Shown: positions 24,303 to 34,865 of the stretch, in pieces
Numbering within the stretch: position 1 is the first letter of the stretch
Layout: the number at the start of each line of letters is the position of its first letter
DNA from: Dermatobacter hominis
GTDB lineage: Bacteria > Actinomycetota > Acidimicrobiia > Acidimicrobiales > Microtrichaceae
DNA: 64,000 nt
Assembly: GCF_020715685.1 (NCBI RefSeq)
Contig: NZ_CP085840.1
Location: 2,418,001-2,482,000 of the forward strand
Direction: 5' to 3'
The notes under the pieces: generated by a model
Seen by the model: the letters and a program-made list of their open reading frames with translations, nothing else
Databases searched by the model: none
Told to the model about the DNA's origin: nothing
Made by a program: the position numbers and the translations under genes

Positions 24303-25544
24303 CTACCCCTCCGGCACCGTGCGTCCACTCGCCGGCGGGTCGGCGTGCAGGGCGACCGCCAACCGGCGTCGCCGGGCGGCCCGGTCTGGATCCACCCGCA
24401 CCGCCAGGCCGAGGTCGACCAGGTCGTCCAGGAGCGGTCCGATCTCGTCGCCGGGCCCCGGCACCGCAGGAAGCGCGACCCACACCGAGAGGGCGGCGGG
24501 GTTCAGGCGCACCACCGCCCTGGTGGAGCGGTGAAGGAGCACGGCACCGTCAGGGAGGGCGAGGGTGAGCACCGCCGGGTCCCGGTGCACGCCGACTGCC
24601 GTCGGGTCGTCGGTCAGGTCGAGGAGCTCGCCTCGTCCCACGGGGTCATCGGTTGCAGCAAGCGGGACTTGAGGCCCCTCCAGGAGCCGGTCGACGGCCG
24701 CCGCCGAGCTCGCGTACGCCAGGTCGATGGCCGGGGCGGTGGCCGCCAGCCAGCCGATCGCCGCCAGCGCGGGTTCCGGTCGCCCGCCGAGGTCGAGCGA
24801 GCTGAGCGCGAGTCGGCGCGCCGCCTCCGACGACCCCAGCGGGAGGAGCTCGGCCGGTGCCCCCTCCACGCGGCGCGGGAACACGATGTCGGTCGGGCGG
24901 CCCGAGATCGCCCACGTGGCGCCGAGCTCCTCGGGCCGCACCAGCGACGGTCGCTCGCCCAGGAGCGGCTGCAGCGCGGCGGGTGCGAACTGCGTGGACC
25001 CACCCTTGAGAAGCACCGGCCGGGTGAAGGACGCGACGGCTCCGGCGGTCGGCAGCACGCGGAACTGCTCGTCGGTCACCAGCTCGAAACCCCGGGCGCA
25101 GAGGTGGGCGGTGATCGTGGACTTGCCGGAACCGGACTCCCCCACCACCAGGATCGTGCGGGTCCCGTCGGTGACCGCCGCGCCGTGGATCCAGGCCGAC
25201 GGTCCCTCACCCGGTTCACGCCGCAGCTCGCGCTGGCAGACCACGCGAAGCACCGCCGGTGGGAGCTCGTCGGGCGCGAGCGCTGCCAGGTCCTCCGCAC
25301 CGGCCACCAGGCGGACGCCCGCACCGTCGGGCCGCAGTACGACCGGCGGCTCCTCCTCGACGACAGCCGACACGCCGAACGAGGTGGGGTCGACGTCGAG
25401 CCGCTCGGCGAGCGGCCCGGCTGCGCCGGTCCCGCCGTCGACGATCCGGAAGGCACGAACGATCGACACCACGTGCCCGTCCACGTCGGACCCTGCCACG
25501 TAGCGGACCCAACGGTCGTCCGGGTGCGGGTCGTCGACGTCCAT
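24303..25544 (-). CDS. HprK-like kinase with C-terminal PqqD-like domain (set B, intact P-loop)
   Basis: A 413-residue protein. The Walker A motif GESGSGKST is at residues 135-143, preceded by WIHGAAVTDGTRTILVV and followed by FELVTDEQFRVL, the HPr kinase-like layout. The last 95 residues form a PqqD-like domain (ALPDGAVLLHRSTRAVVRLN, then LSVWVALPAV, then LLDDLVDLGLAV). This kinase-PqqD combination is known from RiPP loci, where the PqqD-type part recognises a leader peptide. It is the first gene of set B, 80 bases before the Tat-protein gene. That gap contains no clear terminator, so it may share the transcript. Confidence 0.65.
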   Translation of the reverse strand: MDVDDPHPDDRWVRYVAGSDVDGHVVSIVRAFRIVDGGTGAAGPLAERLDVDPTSFGVSAVVEEEPPVVLRPDGAGVRLVAGAEDLAALAPDELPPAVLRVVCQRELRREPGEGPSAWIHGAAVTDGTRTILVVGESGSGKSTITAHLCARGFELVTDEQFRVLPTAGAVASFTRPVLLKGGSTQFAPAALQPLLGERPSLVRPEELGATWAISGRPTDIVFPRRVEGAPAELLPLGSSEAARRLALSSLDLGGRPEPALAAIGWLAATAPAIDLAYASSAAAVDRLLEGPQVPLAATDDPVGRGELLDLTDDPTAVGVHRDPAVLTLALPDGAVLLHRSTRAVVRLNPAALSVWVALPAVPGPGDEIGPLLDDLVDLGLAVRVDPDRAARRRRLAVALHADPPASGRTVPEG

Positions 25545-25624
25545 CGCCCGTCAAGGATGCCGGATCGCCACCGTCGGCGACGCCGGGGTGCTTCGCCCGC
25601 ATCGACCCGACGTACCCTGTCGCC

Positions 25625-26560
25625 GTGGACCCCATCCGGAAGGTGCTGGTCGACGACCACGGCGGCGGCGAGACCTCCTACTGGGAGGACGAGTGGTCCG
25701 GGCTGGACCTCGAGGCCACCCGGGCGGCGCTGCTGGCCGGCGACCCCGTGCTCCGGCTGCTGGAGCGCCACCTCGATGCCGACGGTCTGGTCCTCGAGGC
25801 GGGCTGCGGTTCGGGTGCCGTCGCGGTCGCCCTCGACGGGCCGGGCCGCACCGTGGTCGGCATCGACCTCGCGGCGGCCGCGGTGCGCCGCGCCGCCCGG
25901 GCCTGGCCCGAGTTCCTCGGCGTGGTCGGCGACGTCACCGCCATGCCGTTCGCCGACCGGACCTTCGGGGCGGTGGTCTCCCTCGGCGTGCTCGAGCACA
26001 CCGAGACCGGACCCGGCCCGGCGCTCGTCGAGCACCGCCGCGTGCTGCGACCGGGCGGGCTGCTCCTGGTGACCGTCCCCCGGATCAGCCCGCTCAAGGC
26101 GGCCCGCGACGCCTGGCACCTCGGGATCCGGCGGCGCGACGGCTACGTGTCCCGGGGGCGTTGGGTGGTGCGCCGGCCCACGACGAGCGTCGAGCGGTCG
26201 TCCGCGGACGGGACGGGCCGGGCGTTCCACCAGTACGAGTTCGCCGCCCGCGACTGGGCGGCCCGGGTGCGCGACGCCGGCTTCGAGGTGCTGTCCACCG
26301 AGCCGCACCTCGTCGGTGCCGGCCTGGGCGACGTCCCGTTCCTCGCCCGGCGGGGCGGTTCGTCGGCCGGCTCGTCGGACCACGCCGGCGCGATGCCCAC
26401 CGCAGCGACCTCGACCCGTCCGAGCGGCCTTGCCCGCCGCCTCAAGCGCGCCGCGACGTCGGAGCAGGGCGACGACCCGCTCGAGCGGGCGGTCGCCGAG
26501 GTCGCCCGGCGCCTCGTCGGCCACATGGTGCTGGCGGTCGCCCGCCGCCCCGACCGCTGA
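25625..26560 (+). CDS. Class I SAM-dependent methyltransferase
   Basis: A 311-residue methyltransferase. Motif I is VLEAGCGSGAVAVAL, followed by VVGIDLAAAAV and then GDVTAMPFADRTFGAVVSLGVLEH, the methyltransferase type 11 pattern. HRRVLRPGGLLLVTVP is motif III. The N-terminus has a WEDEW element and the C-terminus a long tail, seen in lipid- or sugar-modifying relatives. The GTG start is chosen because upstream codons read into the divergent intergenic region. It is transcribed away from set B and may be unrelated to it. The substrate is unknown. Confidence 0.75.
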   Translation: MDPIRKVLVDDHGGGETSYWEDEWSGLDLEATRAALLAGDPVLRLLERHLDADGLVLEAGCGSGAVAVALDGPGRTVVGIDLAAAAVRRAARAWPEFLGVVGDVTAMPFADRTFGAVVSLGVLEHTETGPGPALVEHRRVLRPGGLLLVTVPRISPLKAARDAWHLGIRRRDGYVSRGRWVVRRPTTSVERSSADGTGRAFHQYEFAARDWAARVRDAGFEVLSTEPHLVGAGLGDVPFLARRGGSSAGSSDHAGAMPTAATSTRPSGLARRLKRAATSEQGDDPLERAVAEVARRLVGHMVLAVARRPDR

Positions 26561-26566
26561 GCCCGC

Positions 26567-28189
26567 CTACTCCACCCTGAGCAGGATCCGGTCCCAGCCC
26601 GTGGCACCGTCGGGGGCCACGGGCGCCTCGTCCGCAGTCTGGGTCTCCCCCGTCCCGTCGGTGGCGCGCACCCGGAACCGGTGCTGGCCGGGGGTCGCCC
26701 GCCAGACGAACCGCCACTGCCGCCACGTGGTGTCGTTGTGCTCGTCGGCGAGCACGGTCTCCTGCCACTCGCCGTCGTCGACCTGGATCTCGACCTTGGC
26801 GATCCGGCGATCCATGGCCCAGGCGACGCCGGCGATCGGCACGTCGGCGCCCGCCTCGACGGTCGAGCTGCTCTCGGGCGTGTCGATCCGCGACTGGGTC
26901 TTGATGGGGCCGAGCTGGGACCAGCCCCGAGGGATCCAGTAGCCCTCGAACTCGTCGAAGCGGGTGAGCTCGATCTCGCTCAGCCACTTCGTCGCCGACA
27001 CGTAGCCGTAGACCCCCGGGACGACGAGCCGGGCCGGATAGCCGTGATCGATCGGCAGCGCCTCGCCGTTCATGCCGACGGCCACGAGCGCCGGGCGACC
27101 GTCGAGCAGGGCGGTGGGGAACCCGGCGGTGAACCCGTCGACGGACCGGCCGACGACCTGGTCGGCGCTCGGGTCGATGCCGGCCTCGTCCAGCAGGTCG
27201 TCGAGGCGGCAGCCCAGCCAGCGGGCGGTCCCGATGAGGTCGCCGCCGACCTCGTTCGACACGCAGCTGATCGTGATGTCGGCCTCGATCATCGGGCGGT
27301 CGAGCAGCTCCCGGTACGTCAACGTCAGCGGCCGCTCGACACGCCCCTTCACGGCGAGCTCCCACCCCTCGGTGCTGACGCGGGGGACGACCAGGGCCGT
27401 GTCGATCCGGTAGAAGTCGTCGTTGGGCGTGATGAACGGCACGGCCCCCTCGGCGTGGACCGACGCCGGGACCGCCGGCAGGGGCTCGCTCGGGGTCGGC
27501 AGCACGACCTTGAGCCGCTCGGCGACGGCGACCGCCCGGCCCTGGAGCCACCGCCCGATCCCACCGGCGACCACGGCGGTGCCGGCCAGGCCCGCGCCCA
27601 GCACGAGGAAGCGCCGGCGATCGGTGGCGGCGCCCGGCACGACCATCGGCTCGGCGGCCGGCGGGGTCACGGCCGTCGCGGTCCCGCCCGCCCCGCCGTC
27701 GGTTGCCCCACCCTCGACCGCACTGCGCTCCAGCGGCGGCCACGCCTCGCGAGCTCGGCGGGTGAGGACCACCAGCGCCCAGCCCGCCACCAGCCCGCCG
27801 ATGATCGGTGGAGCCGGGCGGGCCCACCCGGTCCCCCCTCGGCCGAACGAGGCCAGGACGCCGACGAGCGCGAACACCCCGACCCCGACCAGCCCGAGCC
27901 GGAGCGAGCGGCGGACCGCCACGATGCCGACCACCGCGGCGAACACCGCCAGCAGGACGGTCACGCCGCCGAGCAGCACGGCCTTGTCGTTGGTGCCGAA
28001 CGTGGAGATCGCCCAGTCCTTGACGGAGGGCGGCACGTTGTCGACGACGCGGTCGCCGACGGCGACGATCGGACCTCGCAGCTTGTCGGACGTCCCGGCG
28101 ACGAGCTCGCCGACGGCCACGCCGACGCCCGCCGCCACCACGCCCACGAGCGCGCCGGCCCAGCGTGGAGCGGTGGAGGTCGCGGTCAC
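26567..28189 (-). CDS. Membrane-anchored molybdopterin-dependent oxidoreductase (sulfite oxidase family)
   Basis: A 540-residue protein. The first 190 residues carry about five hydrophobic segments. A twin-arginine-like signal follows (TDRRRFLVLGAG), and then an exported Moco domain of the sulfite oxidase/YedY type. The likely molybdenum cysteine is in ISCVSNEVGGD. GYVSATKWLSEIELTRFDEF and the C-terminal Ig-like dimerisation domain (VEIQVDDGEW to FRVRATDG) are family hallmarks. Residues near GMNGEALPIDHGYPARL form the cofactor site. The physiological substrate is unknown. The start is GTG. The combination of a multi-span anchor with an internal Tat motif is typical of actinobacterial members. 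Confidence 0.85.
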   Translation of the reverse strand: MTATSTAPRWAGALVGVVAAGVGVAVGELVAGTSDKLRGPIVAVGDRVVDNVPPSVKDWAISTFGTNDKAVLLGGVTVLLAVFAAVVGIVAVRRSLRLGLVGVGVFALVGVLASFGRGGTGWARPAPPIIGGLVAGWALVVLTRRAREAWPPLERSAVEGGATDGGAGGTATAVTPPAAEPMVVPGAATDRRRFLVLGAGLAGTAVVAGGIGRWLQGRAVAVAERLKVVLPTPSEPLPAVPASVHAEGAVPFITPNDDFYRIDTALVVPRVSTEGWELAVKGRVERPLTLTYRELLDRPMIEADITISCVSNEVGGDLIGTARWLGCRLDDLLDEAGIDPSADQVVGRSVDGFTAGFPTALLDGRPALVAVGMNGEALPIDHGYPARLVVPGVYGYVSATKWLSEIELTRFDEFEGYWIPRGWSQLGPIKTQSRIDTPESSSTVEAGADVPIAGVAWAMDRRIAKVEIQVDDGEWQETVLADEHNDTTWRQWRFVWRATPGQHRFRVRATDGTGETQTADEAPVAPDGATGWDRILLRVE

Positions 28190-28272
28190 GCCACCAAGTG
28201 TGGTCCGGCCCCGACGGCCGGCGCAGTCGACGGCGGCGGAGTTTCGCGATCGTTCACACCCCCTGGGCCGAA

Positions 28273-28316
28273 CTGGCTGTCGTTCTCCCGGCCAGGGCCG
28301 GGAGAACGACAGCCAG
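28273..28316. repeat. Long palindromic hairpin repeat, copy 1
   Basis: Perfect 21-bp inverted arms (28273-28293 and 28296-28316) around the two-base centre AG. The arms start CTGGCTGTCG and end CCCGGCC. A near-identical element lies at 29302-29345. The immediate flanks GAA and AACG are also the same in both copies. This copy sits in the divergent gap between the molybdoenzyme gene and the AbiEi/DUF559-like gene, so it is not placed as a simple terminator. Confidence 0.85.
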
Positions 28317-28385
28317 AACGGAGATGGAGCCACCGGGGAGCGGTCCCCGTTGGTCGCGGGGTGCTCGCTCCCGCACGGTGTGGCC

Positions 28386-29294
28386 ATGGATCCACCCCTG
28401 GCAGAGCTCACGGCGACGCAGATGGGACTCGTCACGCGACGCCAGCTGGCCGAGCTCGGCATGACCCGCCACGCGGTCGATCACGAGGTCGCCGCAGGGC
28501 GCCTGGTGCGCGTGACCGATCGGGTGCTGGTGCTGGCTGGGACACCGGTCACCGATCTCGTCAGAGCCCGGTGCGGCACGCTCGACGCCGATGGCGCGCT
28601 GTCGGGCCGGAGCGACGCAGCGTTGTGGGGCGCGCCGGGCTACGACCTCCTGCCGGTGCACGTCACGCGCTTGCGTGGCGGCAGGGTCCGGTCCACGCAC
28701 CTCGCGATCGTGCACGAGCCGCGCCAGGTGCTCGGCGAGCACATCACCGTCCACCGGGGCATCCCTGCGCTCCGACCGCACCGCCTGCTCTTCGACCTCG
28801 CCGCGACGGAGCCGGCCGGCCGGGTGGAGCGGACGCTCGACTGGATGTGGTCCCGCCGCCTGGTGACGATCCCGCGGCTGGAGCGGACGCTCGAGCAGGT
28901 TGCGGTCCGGGGGCGGAAGGGCGTCGTCCTCATGCGCGAGCTCATCGACGACCGCCGCGACCTCCCCGCTCCCGGCAGCAATCTCGAGCGGCGGTTCGAG
29001 GAGATCGTGCGGCGAGCGTTGCTCCCGCCCTTCCGCCGGCAGGTCGATCTCGGCGACGGCGACTCGTGGCTCGGCCGGTTGGACTTCCTGTCGACGACCC
29101 GGCTCCTCGTCGTCGAGATCGACTCCGAGCTCCACCACGCCGCGCTGTCCGACCGGCGCACCGACGAGGAACGCCGCCAGAAGCTCGAAGCCGCCGGCTT
29201 CATGGTCAGGTCGCTCGACGAGGACGACCTCTTCCACCGTGTGCCGCAGACCATCACCCGGCTGCAGCGCTGGTACGACGATGCACCCCGTTGA
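28386..29294 (+). CDS. AbiEi-like N-terminal HTH plus DUF559-like nuclease-fold protein
   Basis: A 302-residue protein. The N-terminus (MGLVTRRQLAELGMTRHAVDHEVAAGRLVRV) matches the winged-helix domain of AbiEi-type antitoxin-like proteins. The C-terminal 120 residues resemble DUF559/Vsr-type restriction-endonuclease-like folds (GRLDFLSTTRLLVVEIDSELHH, then RRQKLEAAGFMVRSL). Such proteins are abundant, often strain-specific genes in actinobacteria; their biochemical role is mostly undefined. No AbiEii toxin partner is adjacent, so I do not call a toxin-antitoxin system. The gene is bracketed on both sides by near-identical hairpins, suggesting mobility as a unit. An in-frame GTG lies two codons upstream of the chosen ATG. 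Confidence 0.65.
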   Translation: MDPPLAELTATQMGLVTRRQLAELGMTRHAVDHEVAAGRLVRVTDRVLVLAGTPVTDLVRARCGTLDADGALSGRSDAALWGAPGYDLLPVHVTRLRGGRVRSTHLAIVHEPRQVLGEHITVHRGIPALRPHRLLFDLAATEPAGRVERTLDWMWSRRLVTIPRLERTLEQVAVRGRKGVVLMRELIDDRRDLPAPGSNLERRFEEIVRRALLPPFRRQVDLGDGDSWLGRLDFLSTTRLLVVEIDSELHHAALSDRRTDEERRQKLEAAGFMVRSLDEDDLFHRVPQTITRLQRWYDDAPR

Positions 29295-29301
29295 GCTCGA
29301 A

Positions 29302-29345
29302 CTGGCTGTCGTTCTCCCGGCCCTGGCCGGGAGAACGACAGCCAG
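29302..29345. repeat. Long palindromic hairpin repeat, copy 2
   Basis: Same 21-bp perfect arms as copy 1 (29302-29322 and 29325-29345), with the centre CT, the reverse complement of the AG in copy 1. It lies seven bases after the stop of the plus-strand gene and 18 bases after the minus-strand nuoN stop, so here it could serve as a bidirectional terminator. No T-run follows on either side. Confidence 0.85.
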
Positions 29346-29363
29346 AACGAGAGAGGGGGCCGG

Positions 29364-30895
29364 TCAGGGGACGACGGCGACGAGCTGCGCCGTCGCGTCG
29401 CCGACCACGTTGCTCAGCGGGCCCGGGATGACCCCGAGCACGACGACGCCGAGGACGGCCAGGCCCAGGGCGATCCCGGCGGAGGCGGGGATGCGGATGG
29501 CGGGGGCGTCGGCGTCGACCGGGTCCGAGAAGTACATGCTGGCGACGATCCGCAGGTACATGAACGCCGAGATCACGGCGGTCACCATGGCGATGACGCA
29601 CAGGACGCCGGCGCCGGCGAAGTCGCTCTGCAGCGCCGCCTCGATCACGTAGAACTTCGCCAGGAAGCCCACGGTGAGCGGCACGCCGGCCTGCGACAGC
29701 AGGAGGACGGCGAACACGAGCGCCAGGCCGGGACGGACTCGGGACAGGCCCTTGTAGTCGTCGAGGCTGTGGTGTCCGTCGCCGGTTCGGCCGACGACGG
29801 TCGTGACGGCGAAGCTGCCGGCCGCCATGAAGGTGTAGGCGAAGAGGTAGAAGAGCGTCGCCGAGTTGCCCTCGGGCGAGCTCGCCAGGACGCCGAGCAG
29901 CAGGAAGCCGGCGTGGTTGATCGACGAGTACGCCAGCATGCGCTTGACGTTCGACTGGGAGATCGCGAACAGCGAGCCGACGACGAGGGTCAGCACGGCG
30001 AGGGCGTAGATCATCGGCCGCCACTCGTTGACGTAGGTCGGGCCGAGGGCGACGACGAAGACCCGGATGAGGGCCGCGAACGCGGCGGCCTTCACCGCGG
30101 TGGCCATGAAGGCCACCACGGGCGAGGGCGAGCCCTGGTACACGTCGGGCGTCCAGAAGTGGAACGGCACCGCCGCGATCTTGAAGCCGAAGCCCACGAG
30201 CATGAACGCGACGCCGCCGAGCAGCAGCCCGTTGCTCGTGACCACGTTGTTCGACAGGAAGGTCTGGATGCTGGCCAGGTTCGTCGACCCTGTCGCGCCG
30301 TAGGTCAGCGCGATGCCGTAGAGCAGGAACGCCGACGAGAAGGCGCCGAGCACGAAGTACTTCATGCCTGCCTCCTGCGAGGAGATCCGGCGGGCGTGCA
30401 TGGCGGCGAGCACGTAGACGGCGACCGACATGATCTCGAGGCCGATGAACAGCACGACCAGGTCGTCGGCGGTCGCCATGGTGACCGCCCCGGACGCCGA
30501 GAGCAGCATCAGCACGTACCACTCGGGGCCCTCGAGCCGCTCGCGTCGGACGTAGCCGTGCAGCAGCAGCGCGCCGAAGACCACGGCGATGCAGATGTTG
30601 GCGGTGATGGCGAGCGAGAACCCGTCGAGGCCGACTGCGCCGCCCATGGCGGTCTCGGGACCGCCGTCCATGACCCGCCGCCACAGCGGGACGACGGCGA
30701 CCATGGCGCCGAGCGCCACGACGATCGTCCACGCGGCGTGGAACCACGACGGCAGCTTGCCCTTGAGCAGCGAGACGACGGTCAGCAGCAGGATGCCGCC
30801 GAGCATCAGGATCAGGTTCGGCGCGATCGCCGCCCAGTCGATGTCGGGCGTGGGGATCTGCCGCTCGTCGGCGAGGACGGTGAGGAGCCCGCTCA

Positions 30896-30896
<1 letters not shown>
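29364..30896 (-). CDS. nuoN: NADH-quinone oxidoreductase subunit N
   Basis: A 510-residue antiporter-like membrane subunit of complex I, with about 14 hydrophobic helices. Family segments include LFIGLEIMSVAVYVLAA, KYFVLGAFSSAFLLYG, PFHFWTPDVYQGSPSPV with its proton-channel lysine region, and SNVKRMLAYSSINHAGF. It forms part of the proton-pumping arm. Last gene of the nuo block. The ATG is preceded by the nuoM stop, sharing one base. Confidence 0.95.
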
Positions 30897-32503
<1,607 letters not shown>

Positions 32504-32540
32504 CAGAAGCTCCGCTCGATCTTGACGACGACTCGGTCCA

Positions 32541-34541
32541 TCAGAAGCTCATCCGCATGATCACGAACGCCGCCAGCAGCACGGTGCCGATCGCCACGCC
32601 GGTGGCGTAGGTCCGCACGAGGCCGGACTGGATCGGCTTGATGCCCTTGGCCGCCTTCTCGGTGCCGACCGCGACGCCCTTCACCGCGCCGTCGACCACC
32701 GTGGCGTCGAAGTCGGCGATGCCCTGGAAGGCCGCCTCGCCCGGACCGCCGACGACCTTGGCGTAGGTCTCGTCGATGTACCAGGCGTGGGCGAAGACCG
32801 GCTTCTCGAGCGTGGCCGGGTCGACCTTGTGCTGCTGGTACACCCGGTAGGCGAAGAAGATGCCGAGCACGGCGCCGGCGATGGCGAGCGCCGCGAGCAC
32901 GAACAGCACGGGGGCCTCGGGCAGCTCGTGCTCGCCCGAGATCACCGGCTCGATCCAGTTCTTCAGGTACTCGAGCTGGTGCGAGAACGGCAGGTTGAGG
33001 AGGCCGCCGAGCAGCGCGAGGCCGGCCAGCACCATGAGCGGGAGCGTCATGGTGATCGGCGACTCGTGCGGGGTGTGGTCGGGCGTCAGCTCGTGGTGGT
33101 CGTGGGCGTCGTGCGCGTCGTTCGAGGCGGCGGCGTGGGTGCCGGCGACCGCGCCCTCGTCATCGGCGGGGATCTCGGGCTCGGCCTCGGCCGCGGTGTC
33201 GGCGACGCGCCAGCGCTCGGTGCCGCCGAAGAACGTCATGATGACCAGGCGGGTCATGTAGAAGGCCGTCAGCACGGCGCAGAGCAGCATGATCGCCCAG
33301 AGGACCGGGCCGTAGCCGTCGACGTTGAACGCACCGGCCAGGATCTCGTCCTTCGACCAGAAGCCGGCGAACGGCGGGATGCCGCTGATCGCCAGCCAGC
33401 CGACCATGAACGTCACGAACGTGATCGGGATGTACTTGCGCAGGTTGCCGTAGCGGCGCATGTCCTGCTCGTGGGCCATGGCGAGGATCACCGAGCCGGC
33501 GCCGAGGAACAGCAGCGCCTTGAAGAAGGCGTGCGTGATCATGTGGAACAGCGCGCCCGTGTAGTTCTGCGAGCCGATCGCCACGAACATGAAGCCGAGC
33601 TGCGACACCGTCGAGTAGGCGAGCACCTTCTTGATGTCGTTCTGCGCGAGCGCGGCGCCGGCGGCGACGAGCGCCGTGGCTGCGCCGACCCAGGCGATCA
33701 CGTCGTTCGCCCAGCCGGCGTTCTCCATGATCGGGCTCAGGCGGCTGAGCAGGAACACGCCCGACGTCACCATCGTCGCGGCGTGGATGAGCGCGGACAC
33801 CGGTGTCGGGCCGGCCATGGCGTCGGGCAGCCAGACGAAGAGCGGCAGCTGCGCCGACTTGCCGGTAGCGGCCAGGAAGAACAGCAGCGCGACGGCGGTC
33901 GCCGTGACGCCGACGATCGCGCCCGCGGTCCGGCCGATCTCGACGTAGTCGATCGAGCCGACCGTGACCCACACGAGGAACGTGCCGAGCATGAAGCCGA
34001 AGTCGCCGATGCGGTTCGTGACGAACGCCTTCTTGCCCGCCGACGCGTTGGCCTCGTCGGTGAACCAGAACGAGATCAGCAGGTAGGAGCAGGCGCCGAC
34101 GCCCTCCCAGCCGAGGAAGGTGATCAGCAGGTTCTGGCCGAGCACCAGCAGGAGCATCGAGGCCACGAACAGGTTCAGGTACGTGAAGAACCGCGGGTAG
34201 GCCGGGTCGCCCTTCATGTAGCCGACCGAGTACAGGTGGATCAGCGCGCCGATGCCCGTGATGAACAGGCACATCGTGATCGACAGCGGGTCGAGCAGGA
34301 ACCCGAAGTCGACGTGGAACGAACCGGCCGGCATCCACACCCAGAGGGTCTGGACGAACTGCCGCTCCTCCTCGGGCTGCGCCATGAGGTCGAGCGCCAC
34401 GATGATCGAGACGACGAACGATCCGGCGACCGCCAGCGTGCCGACGATCCCCGCGAGGGGATCGCCCATCCGCTTGCCGAGCGCGAGGAGCAGGACGAAC
34501 CCCGCCACCGGCAGCGCCGGGATGAGCCACACCAGGTCCAC
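32541..34541 (-). CDS. nuoL: NADH-quinone oxidoreductase subunit L
   Basis: A 666-residue antiporter-like subunit with the amphipathic lateral helix at the C-terminal end. Recognisable segments are LITFLGWEGVGACSYLLI, LFVWLPDAMAGPTPVSALIHAATMV and NDIKKVLAYSTVSQLGFMF. A histidine-rich cytoplasmic loop (DAHDAHDHHELTPDHTPHE) lies around residue 480. The loop is a local peculiarity and might bind metal, but is more likely just low-complexity. The start is GTG, four bases from the nuoK stop. Confidence 0.95.
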   Translation of the reverse strand: MDLVWLIPALPVAGFVLLLALGKRMGDPLAGIVGTLAVAGSFVVSIIVALDLMAQPEEERQFVQTLWVWMPAGSFHVDFGFLLDPLSITMCLFITGIGALIHLYSVGYMKGDPAYPRFFTYLNLFVASMLLLVLGQNLLITFLGWEGVGACSYLLISFWFTDEANASAGKKAFVTNRIGDFGFMLGTFLVWVTVGSIDYVEIGRTAGAIVGVTATAVALLFFLAATGKSAQLPLFVWLPDAMAGPTPVSALIHAATMVTSGVFLLSRLSPIMENAGWANDVIAWVGAATALVAAGAALAQNDIKKVLAYSTVSQLGFMFVAIGSQNYTGALFHMITHAFFKALLFLGAGSVILAMAHEQDMRRYGNLRKYIPITFVTFMVGWLAISGIPPFAGFWSKDEILAGAFNVDGYGPVLWAIMLLCAVLTAFYMTRLVIMTFFGGTERWRVADTAAEAEPEIPADDEGAVAGTHAAASNDAHDAHDHHELTPDHTPHESPITMTLPLMVLAGLALLGGLLNLPFSHQLEYLKNWIEPVISGEHELPEAPVLFVLAALAIAGAVLGIFFAYRVYQQHKVDPATLEKPVFAHAWYIDETYAKVVGGPGEAAFQGIADFDATVVDGAVKGVAVGTEKAAKGIKPIQSGLVRTYATGVAIGTVLLAAFVIMRMSF

Positions 34542-34544
34542 CGC

Positions 34545-34865
34545 TCAGCCCCTCATCAACGAGATGTCGTCGGCGGTCGCACCCGAGCGGCGCCGCATGA
34601 TGGCCACGATGATCCCCAGGCCGACGACCACCTCGGCGGCGGCCACCACGAGCACGAAGAACACCACGGCCTGGCCGCCCACGTCGTCGAGCGACCGGGC
34701 GAAGGCCACGAAGCTCAGGTTCACGGCGTTCAGCATCAGCTCGACGCACATGAACATGACCAGCGGGTTGCGCCGGATCATCAGGCCCGTCGCACCGATG
34801 GCGAACAGGATGGCGGCGAGCACCAGGTACCAGGACTCGGTCAGCGCCAGCTCGAGGGCGAGCAT
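34545..34865 (-). CDS. nuoK: NADH-quinone oxidoreductase subunit K
   Basis: A 106-residue three-helix membrane subunit. The helices carry conserved glutamates in [15 protein letters not shown] and [17 protein letters not shown], which form part of the proton/quinone coupling path. Length and order are canonical. It shares one base with the nuoJ stop. Confidence 0.95.
   Translation of the reverse strand: MLALELALTESWYLVLAAILFAIGATGLMIRRNPLVMFMCVELMLNAVNLSFVAFARSLDDVGGQAVVFFVLVVAAAEVVVGLGIIVAIMRRRSGATADDISLMRG

Noticed and set aside
4439-25544. Lasso-peptide or PQQ gene cluster
   Set aside because: PqqD-like and HprK-like proteins are present, but there is no asparagine-synthetase-like cyclase, no transglutaminase-like protease and no PqqE-type radical SAM protein.
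28386-29294. AbiE-type toxin-antitoxin pair
   Set aside because: Only the AbiEi-like N-terminal domain is present; there is no AbiEii nucleotidyltransferase gene next to it.
26681-29431. 916-codon plus-strand open frame over the molybdoenzyme and the AbiEi-like gene
   Set aside because: It crosses two real genes in the wrong frame and both hairpins; no domain is visible.
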